DNA of 38,079 bases from positions 1 through 38,079 of the forward strand of contig JAEEOQ010000072.1 in NCBI GenBank assembly GCA_016284355.1. The letters run 5' to 3'. The notes beneath the pieces were generated by a model. That model saw only the letters and a list, made by a program, of their open reading frames with translations, was not told where the DNA came from and did not search any database. Source of the stretch: Lachnospiraceae bacterium. GTDB taxonomy: Bacteria > Bacillota > Clostridia > Lachnospirales > Lachnospiraceae. The translations under genes and the position numbers were made by a program. Shown one piece after another: positions 33,305 through 38,079 of the stretch. Numbering within the stretch: position 1 is the first letter of the stretch; each line of letters opens with the position of its first letter.

Positions 33305-34363
33305 TTATTTGTGGATTACTTCTTTGAGCACTGCAAACACCGTATCCATTTCTTCATCAGTTCCGATACTGATACGAAGATAATTATCTATACGAGGTTT
33401 TGAAAAATGCCTTACAAATATGTTTTTCTTTCGCAAACCCGCTGCAATATCTTCCGCCCTCATTGTCTTATGAGTGGCAAAGATAAAGTTTGTCTTTGAG
33501 TCAGGGAAAGTAAAACCAAGAGCTGCAAGCTCTTTTTTGCTTCTCTCTCTTGTGGCTATGATCTTTTCGCAGGTCTCTTTAAAATAAGCCTCATCTCTTA
33601 CAGCCTCAACGCCAAGAACCTGGCTTGGGTAGTTCATGGTGTAGGAGTTATAGGAGTTCTTAACTGCGTCCATAGCACTGATGACCTCAGTGCTGCCCAT
33701 AGCAAAGCCTATACGAAGGCCCGCCATGGAGCGGGACTTTGAAAAAGTCTGTACCACCAGAAGATTTTCGTACTTTGAAAGAAGCGAAACCGCGCTCTCT
33801 CCGCCAAAATCAATATAAGCCTCATCAACTATTACAAGGGAATCAGGGTTATTCTTTAACATCTCTTCTATAAAGGAAAGAGGCTCACATATACCTGTCG
33901 GGGCATTTGGATTTGCTATGACTATGCCGCCGTTTGGCTCCTTGTAATCATTAATGTTTATCTTAAATTCCTCATCAAGCGGTATCCTCTTATACGGAAT
34001 CTTAAAAAGCTCTGCCCAAACATCATAAAATGAATAAGTGATGTCAGGGAAAAGTACAGGCTTTTCTCCCGCAAAAAATGTAAGGAAGGCCATGGCAAGA
34101 ACGTCATCAGACCCTACTCCCACGAAAATATTCTCATTTTTAAGGTCGTACCTTGCGGCAAGCTCTTTGCGAAGAGGCTCAGCAAAAGTATTGGGGTAAA
34201 GCCGAAGATCGGAAAGCCTCATCTCATCCATAAGCTTTCTTACCCCGGGTGCCGGCGGATAAGGGTTTTCATTTGTATTAAGTTTTATGATCTTTCCTTC
34301 CACCTTTGGCTGCTCGCCCGCTACATAAGGTGTTACTTTTCTTATATTATCTTTAAAAGACAT
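33305..34363 (-). CDS. hisC: Histidinol-phosphate aminotransferase family enzyme
   Basis: This 352-residue fold-type I PLP enzyme has the HisC-like N-terminus (YVAGEQPKVEGKIIKLNTNENP), the PLP-binding aspartate region VIVDEAYIDFG, the Schiff-base lysine in QTFSKSRSMAGLRIGFA, and the phosphate-binding arginine in NYLRISIG. In the histidine pathway it makes histidinol phosphate from imidazole-acetol phosphate. No other his gene is nearby, so a broader role with aromatic amino acids is possible. ATG 34363 has AGGAG upstream. It lies 9 nt after the other aminotransferase, in one operon. Confidence 0.87.
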   Translation of the reverse strand: MSFKDNIRKVTPYVAGEQPKVEGKIIKLNTNENPYPPAPGVRKLMDEMRLSDLRLYPNTFAEPLRKELAARYDLKNENIFVGVGSDDVLAMAFLTFFAGEKPVLFPDITYSFYDVWAELFKIPYKRIPLDEEFKININDYKEPNGGIVIANPNAPTGICEPLSFIEEMLKNNPDSLVIVDEAYIDFGGESAVSLLSKYENLLVVQTFSKSRSMAGLRIGFAMGSTEVISAMDAVKNSYNSYTMNYPSQVLGVEAVRDEAYFKETCEKIIATRERSKKELAALGFTFPDSKTNFIFATHKTMRAEDIAAGLRKKNIFVRHFSKPRIDNYLRISIGTDEEMDTVFAVLKEVIHK

Positions 34364-34372
34364 TCCTAGCTC

Positions 34373-35557
34373 CTATCTGTACATATCTGCCAGTTTCTTA
34401 AATGCAGGCAGAGATCTTTCTATCATATCTTTGCTTACGCAATAAGCTATACGAACATAGCCCGGGCCTCCAAAGCTTGAACCCGGCACCAGAAGGAGGT
34501 GAAGCTCCTTTGCTTTTGCCACAAATGCTTTATCATCTTCTTCAAGGGCCTTTACCCAAAGGTAGAAGGCTCCGTCAGGCTTTACGCACTCAAAGCCGTA
34601 CTCTGTAAGGGCATTATAAAGAAGCTTTCTGTTTTCGTCATAGACATTTATGTCTGTTTTTTCGTCAAGACACTTTGCTACTGCTCTCTGTATAAGAGAA
34701 GGAGCATTTACAAAGCCAAGTATTCTTGTGGCTACTCCTGCTGCCGCTATCATATCTTCAAAATCATCTACCTCGCTTGGTATTACAAGGTATCCGATAC
34801 GCTCGCCGGGGAGCGAGAGCGACTTACTGTAAGAATAGCCGACCACAGTGTTTTTATAGTATTTTGTAAGATACGGAACCTCCACATTTCCATATACCAG
34901 CTCGCGGTAAGGCTCGTCGCTTATAATAAAGATGGAGTGTCCGTACTCTGCTTCCTTGCGGGAAAGGACCGCTGCCACAGCCTTTATTGATTCTTCCGTA
35001 TACACAACGCCTGTAGGATTGTTTGGAGTATTAATAATAACAGCCTTTGTAAGAGGCGTTACGTATTTTTCAAATTCTGCTGCATCAGGCTGAAAATCAG
35101 CACGTGTAGGCGGAACCGGTACAAGCTTTGCACCGTAGTTAGATACGTAGTTTTTGTATTCGCCAAAGAAAGGAGCAAAGGTCATTACCTCATCTCCCGG
35201 GTTTATAATGGTCTTTAAGATAACGTTAAGCCCTCCTGCTGCGCCTACCGTCATGACGATATTCTTTGTCTCAAATGCGGTATCAAAACGCTTATTAAGG
35301 CTCTTTGCAATGAGGTCTCTTACATCTTCATAGCCCGAGTTATTCATATATCCGTGTACAAGATTAGGGTTTTCCTCATCAAGTACCTGCTTTATAGCTT
35401 CTTTTACTGCTACAGGCGGCGGTGTACTTGGATTGCCAAGAGAAAAGTCATATACATTTTCAGCGCCGTACTGCGCAGCCATCTTTTTTCCTTCTTCAAA
35501 CATTGCTCTTATTACGGAACTTCCCGCTACAAGAGCCTTCATTCCCTCACTTATCAT
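34373..35557 (-). CDS. PLP-dependent class I/II aminotransferase (AspC/AspB-like)
   Basis: The start is ATG 35557 (MISEGMKALVAGSS), with GGAGGG 7 nt upstream; the ATG at 35572 precedes that site and is rejected. The 394-residue fold-type I aminotransferase has NTPNNPTGVVYTEE (PLP pocket), ISDEPYRELVYG, the lysine in SYSKSLSLPGERIGYL, and a C-terminal arginine region GYVRIAYCVS for substrate carboxylate. It likely makes aspartate or another amino acid from the keto acid, but exact specificity is not readable. The next gene (HisC family) follows after 9 nt. Confidence 0.88.
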   Translation of the reverse strand: MISEGMKALVAGSSVIRAMFEEGKKMAAQYGAENVYDFSLGNPSTPPPVAVKEAIKQVLDEENPNLVHGYMNNSGYEDVRDLIAKSLNKRFDTAFETKNIVMTVGAAGGLNVILKTIINPGDEVMTFAPFFGEYKNYVSNYGAKLVPVPPTRADFQPDAAEFEKYVTPLTKAVIINTPNNPTGVVYTEESIKAVAAVLSRKEAEYGHSIFIISDEPYRELVYGNVEVPYLTKYYKNTVVGYSYSKSLSLPGERIGYLVIPSEVDDFEDMIAAAGVATRILGFVNAPSLIQRAVAKCLDEKTDINVYDENRKLLYNALTEYGFECVKPDGAFYLWVKALEEDDKAFVAKAKELHLLLVPGSSFGGPGYVRIAYCVSKDMIERSLPAFKKLADMYR

Positions 35558-35590
35558 TGTTTTTCCCTCCATTTATGTAGATTAAAAGAG

Positions 35591-35619
35591 ATTTTAGCAT
35601 GGTAAAGTGATGATGTCAA
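35591..35619 (-). promoter_or_regulatory. Promoter of the aminotransferase operon
   Basis: Minus strand: perfect -35 TTGACA (35614-35619), 17-bp spacer, -10 TAAAAT (35591-35596). The -35 box overlaps the stop codon of the metal exporter gene. No terminator separates the two units. Confidence 0.82.
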
Positions 35620-36797
35620 GAATCCATATCATTAACAAATCCATGCTCAACCTCGATAACGCAGTTATACCGCGGGTCTATCTTTTTTACCTCTTTTGCC
35701 ACAAGCTCAGAAAGCTCGTCTTCCATGTAGATATGTTTATGGGGCAAAGTAATATCAAAAATGAGGTTAATATTCTCATTTCCGTTTACCATACGAAGAT
35801 CGTGAATAGAGCCCTTTACTTCGTATTTTTGAACTATTTTGGTAATTAGCGGCTTTAATTCCTTAAGGCGCTCGTCATTTACGGCAACAGGGTCCATGTG
35901 GATGGTAAGAAGAATGCCAAGGTCTGACATGGCATTTCTTTCTATTTTATCTACAAGTTCGTGGGCCACTACCATATCTTCAGTATCATCAACCTCGGCG
36001 TGTATAGTGGCTATAAGCTTTGAAGGGCCGTAGTTGTGTACTATAAGGTCGTGGGTGCCGTATATGCCCTCGTACCCTTCCACATAGTCGGTGATCTTCT
36101 TATAGACCTCGTAAGAGGCAGCCGTTCCGATAAGTGGCTTAAGGGTTTCTTTTATTATATTTACGCCTGCAATAAGAATAAGCACAGATACTGCAACGCC
36201 CATATATCCGTCAATATTAAAGCCTGTAAGCGTTCCGATAAGAAGTGCTGTAATCGTGGCTCCCGATGTAAGGACATCTGAAAATGAATCTGCAGAAGTT
36301 GCCTTTAAAGAGGGGGAATCGATCTTTTTGCCGAGAATCCCGTTTTCAACTCCCATCCAGACTTTAACAAGGATAAGGGCCGCAAGGATAATAAACTGCG
36401 GGGTGCTCATGGCGGTTTCCACCGGGTGCAAGATCCTGCCAAAAGAATCTTTAAAACAGGTAAGGCCAACTTCAAGAATGATAAAAGAAACCACAAGGCC
36501 AGCTATATATTCATATCTTCCGTGGCCAAAAGGGTGCTCCGCATCAGCAGGACGCCCTGCAAGCCTTGCCCCTACAAGGGTTATTACATTTGAAGCTACA
36601 TCAGAAAGATTGTTAAAAGCTTCTGCAGTAATGGCGATACTTGCAGAAAGCATACCTATTGTAAGTTTAAATGCAAAAAGAAAAAGATTGCAGAAAATAC
36701 AGCAAATACCGGATACTGTTATGTACCCGGTCCTTACCTTTGGATCTTCTGTTTTTTCACTGTTTTTTACAAATTTTTTTATAAGAAGTTCGATCAA
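35616..36797 (-). CDS. Cation diffusion facilitator exporter, probably Mn2+ type
   Basis: This 393-residue CDF exporter has about six membrane segments (25-215) and a cytoplasmic metal-binding C-terminal domain (HDLIVHNYGPSKLIATIHAEVD, VNDERLKELKPLI) plus an extra C-terminal extension of about 80 residues. The membrane metal site reads NxxxD in helix 2 (N62, D66) and DxxxD in helix 5 (D170, D174). This NDDD set matches the Mn-exporting MntE type rather than the HDHD/DDHD zinc type. HPFGHGRYEYIAG is the family signature. The start appears to be TTG 36797 with AGGGGG at 8 nt; no ATG is available before residue 49. The glycosyltransferase gene lies 37 nt upstream. Confidence 0.88.
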   Translation of the reverse strand: MIELLIKKFVKNSEKTEDPKVRTGYITVSGICCIFCNLFLFAFKLTIGMLSASIAITAEAFNNLSDVASNVITLVGARLAGRPADAEHPFGHGRYEYIAGLVVSFIILEVGLTCFKDSFGRILHPVETAMSTPQFIILAALILVKVWMGVENGILGKKIDSPSLKATSADSFSDVLTSGATITALLIGTLTGFNIDGYMGVAVSVLILIAGVNIIKETLKPLIGTAASYEVYKKITDYVEGYEGIYGTHDLIVHNYGPSKLIATIHAEVDDTEDMVVAHELVDKIERNAMSDLGILLTIHMDPVAVNDERLKELKPLITKIVQKYEVKGSIHDLRMVNGNENINLIFDITLPHKHIYMEDELSELVAKEVKKIDPRYNCVIEVEHGFVNDMDS

Positions 36798-36834
36798 TTA
36801 AAACGCCCCCTAAAGCCTTGGCTTTTATAAATCA

Positions 36835-38043
36835 TCAAAGCCCCAGCATATCAAGTATCTGTTTTACTCGTACGTCAAATGTATGCTCTGCAGCCACCTT
36901 GTTAAGGCCATTACGGGCAATTTCTTCTCGCTCAGCATCATTTCTTAGGTAGTAGTCTGCTTTTGCAATAAGGTCTTCCCTGCTGTCCCAGTAAACATAA
37001 TCTTCGCCGGCCACAAAGTGCCTTTCAAAATCAGGCTGATAGTTTGTCATAAGGAAACCGCCTGAGCCAAGTATATCAAAGCAGCGAAGCGGTATACCGC
37101 TCCTTATACTGCGAAGCGTAATGTTAAGATTTATCTTGCTGCATTTAAAAGCAAGGGGCATCTGTTTGTAGTACACAAGCGGGCCTGCAAATTCTACGCC
37201 CTCCGGCACCGCCGCCCTGTTTTCATCGTAAGAATAAAGTCTTACATTAAAATGCTTTCCAAGCAAGGCAAGAAGCTCTCTTCGCTCGATAACTGTGGCC
37301 TGCTTATTTAACATATAGTCAGTAATAAGATATTCGTAGGTCTCAACACCATCAGGCCTTATTATAAACTTTCCTGTGGAAAGAATGTCTTTAACCACCT
37401 CAGGGGTAAGACTCTCCTTTATGAAATTAAAGCCGTATACATTAAGCTGAGCCCTTATAAGACCATCGATAAAGCCTTTGGTATAATCGCTTATGCCTTC
37501 GCTCACCTGGCTGTATAGCCCGCTCTTTCCGGCTTCGCTGTAAAGAGAGCCAACAAAGGAGATGTCGGCGCCGTACTTTTCAGCTGCTTTTCTGTCAGGC
37601 TCAAGGGCTGAAAGCCTTTTAACTCCTGCAGCAAGAGGAAGATACTGCACAGTATCTATCCCTGCATTATGGAATTCTTCAAACTGCGCATAGTCAAAGG
37701 TAAGGATGAGGTTGCAGGGATTTATCGCCTGAAATGAGTAAAGATAAACTTCAGGACTGTCATAAACCCAGGAAACATACTTTACTCCTGCCTTTGCACA
37801 TACCTTGGAAATAATCGGTAAAAAGTTAAAAGAAAATACAAAGGTTGGGTCGCTGTCTTTGATCGCCTTTTCAAAAGCAGCCTCAACTTCAGGGTCTCCG
37901 CTTTCTTTTTTTCCTCTTGTATATTCATATTTATATTTGACCACCTCTATGGTTTCGCCCCTATCCCCTCTGTAATTTTTTAGGGCATCAAGCATATCAA
38001 TATTTCCAAAAAACGTCTCGATATAAATGTATAAGACCTTCAT
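36835..38043 (-). CDS. CgeB/DUF3880-like glycosyltransferase family protein
   Basis: This 402-residue soluble protein starts at ATG 38043 with GAGGAG upstream. The N-terminal half (KVLYIYIETFFGNIDMLDAL, SWVYDSPEVYLYS, LILTFDYAQFEEF) resembles DUF3880. The C-terminal part (SKINLNITLRSIRSGIPLRC, FDILGSGGFLMTNYQPDFER, GEDYVYWDSREDLIAKADYY) matches the Glyco_trans_1_2 domain of CgeB-like glycosyltransferases, which in spore formers and other Clostridia decorate surface or flagellar proteins. The acceptor and sugar are unknown. With the rhamnose genes it adds to a surface-glycan theme, but it is 10 kb away and that link is a guess. The remaining 36 nt to the window end show no gene. Confidence 0.85.
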   Translation of the reverse strand: MKVLYIYIETFFGNIDMLDALKNYRGDRGETIEVVKYKYEYTRGKKESGDPEVEAAFEKAIKDSDPTFVFSFNFLPIISKVCAKAGVKYVSWVYDSPEVYLYSFQAINPCNLILTFDYAQFEEFHNAGIDTVQYLPLAAGVKRLSALEPDRKAAEKYGADISFVGSLYSEAGKSGLYSQVSEGISDYTKGFIDGLIRAQLNVYGFNFIKESLTPEVVKDILSTGKFIIRPDGVETYEYLITDYMLNKQATVIERRELLALLGKHFNVRLYSYDENRAAVPEGVEFAGPLVYYKQMPLAFKCSKINLNITLRSIRSGIPLRCFDILGSGGFLMTNYQPDFERHFVAGEDYVYWDSREDLIAKADYYLRNDAEREEIARNGLNKVAAEHTFDVRVKQILDMLGL

Positions 38044-38079
38044 ACGTTTCTCCTCGTAGGTGTTTATATAAGTTGACCA

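Noticed and set aside
36811-36826. Small inverted repeat (aaagcc / ggcttt) between the glycosyltransferase and the metal exporter genes as a terminator
   Set aside because: The stem is short with a tiny loop and no U-tract; the two genes are more likely co-transcribed.
1-38079. CRISPR arrays, IS elements, prophage genes or attachment sites
   Set aside because: I saw no regularly spaced repeats with spacers, no transposase or integrase, and no duplicated tRNA end next to tRNA-Trp.

Overview
The window looks like chromosome of a Gram-positive, AT-leaning member of the Clostridia, most likely a Lachnospiraceae. The reasons are strong AGGAGG-type ribosome binding sites, lipobox lipoproteins, an OGG1-type glycosylase of the clostridial kind, a DUF4358 lipoprotein, paired MalF/MalG-type permeases without an own ATPase, and a tRNA without encoded CCA. 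The genus is not determined. I see no phage, IS element, CRISPR array or rRNA. Genes are densely packed, and many promoters sit inside or against the preceding gene's end.

Layout. (1) 1-9586, minus strand: a LacI-type regulator (9586-8588), then a carbohydrate uptake operon of a lipoprotein binding protein, a very large membrane-anchored second binding protein, two permeases and a partial NHL/TPR/YIP1 membrane protein running off the left edge. Four copies of a TAAAACGTTTTA-like palindrome lie in front of the regulator and the operon, one just downstream of each predicted promoter. (2) 9752-11307, minus: tRNA-Trp and a MATE exporter. (3) 11436-14603, plus: greA, an nfeD/SPFH/small membrane protein operon and an 8-oxoguanine glycosylase. 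(4) 14665-26294, minus: two large collinear paralogous secreted surface proteins (S-layer-like, no recognised anchor) on either side of a HAD phosphatase and rfbC-rfbB-rfbD for dTDP-rhamnose, with a PglK-like ABC flippase upstream. Together they suggest a glycosylated cell-surface layer. (5) 26449-28604: an SGNH esterase and DUF4358 lipoprotein (plus), convergent with an anchored orphan protein (minus). (6) 28697-33212, minus: a small chemosensory operon cheY-like, cheA, cheW, mcp, with no adaptation enzymes in view. (7) 33305-38043, minus: two PLP aminotransferases, a CDF metal exporter with an Mn-type NDDD site, and a CgeB-like glycosyltransferase.

The most unusual observations are regulatory. 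The main surface-protein promoter (24451-24459) is nested with an intrinsic terminator so that read-through transcripts form a full 17-bp hairpin against a U-tract, while transcripts from the local promoter should start inside the 5' arm and lose the terminator. The nfeD leader (11984-12058) seems to use the same trick with a hairpin that masks the ribosome binding site. Upstream of the surface-protein promoter is a series of TTAAGA/TTAACA repeats at 9-11 bp spacing, resembling a PhoP-type (Pho box) array. All assignments were made by reading the sequence; no database search was run.
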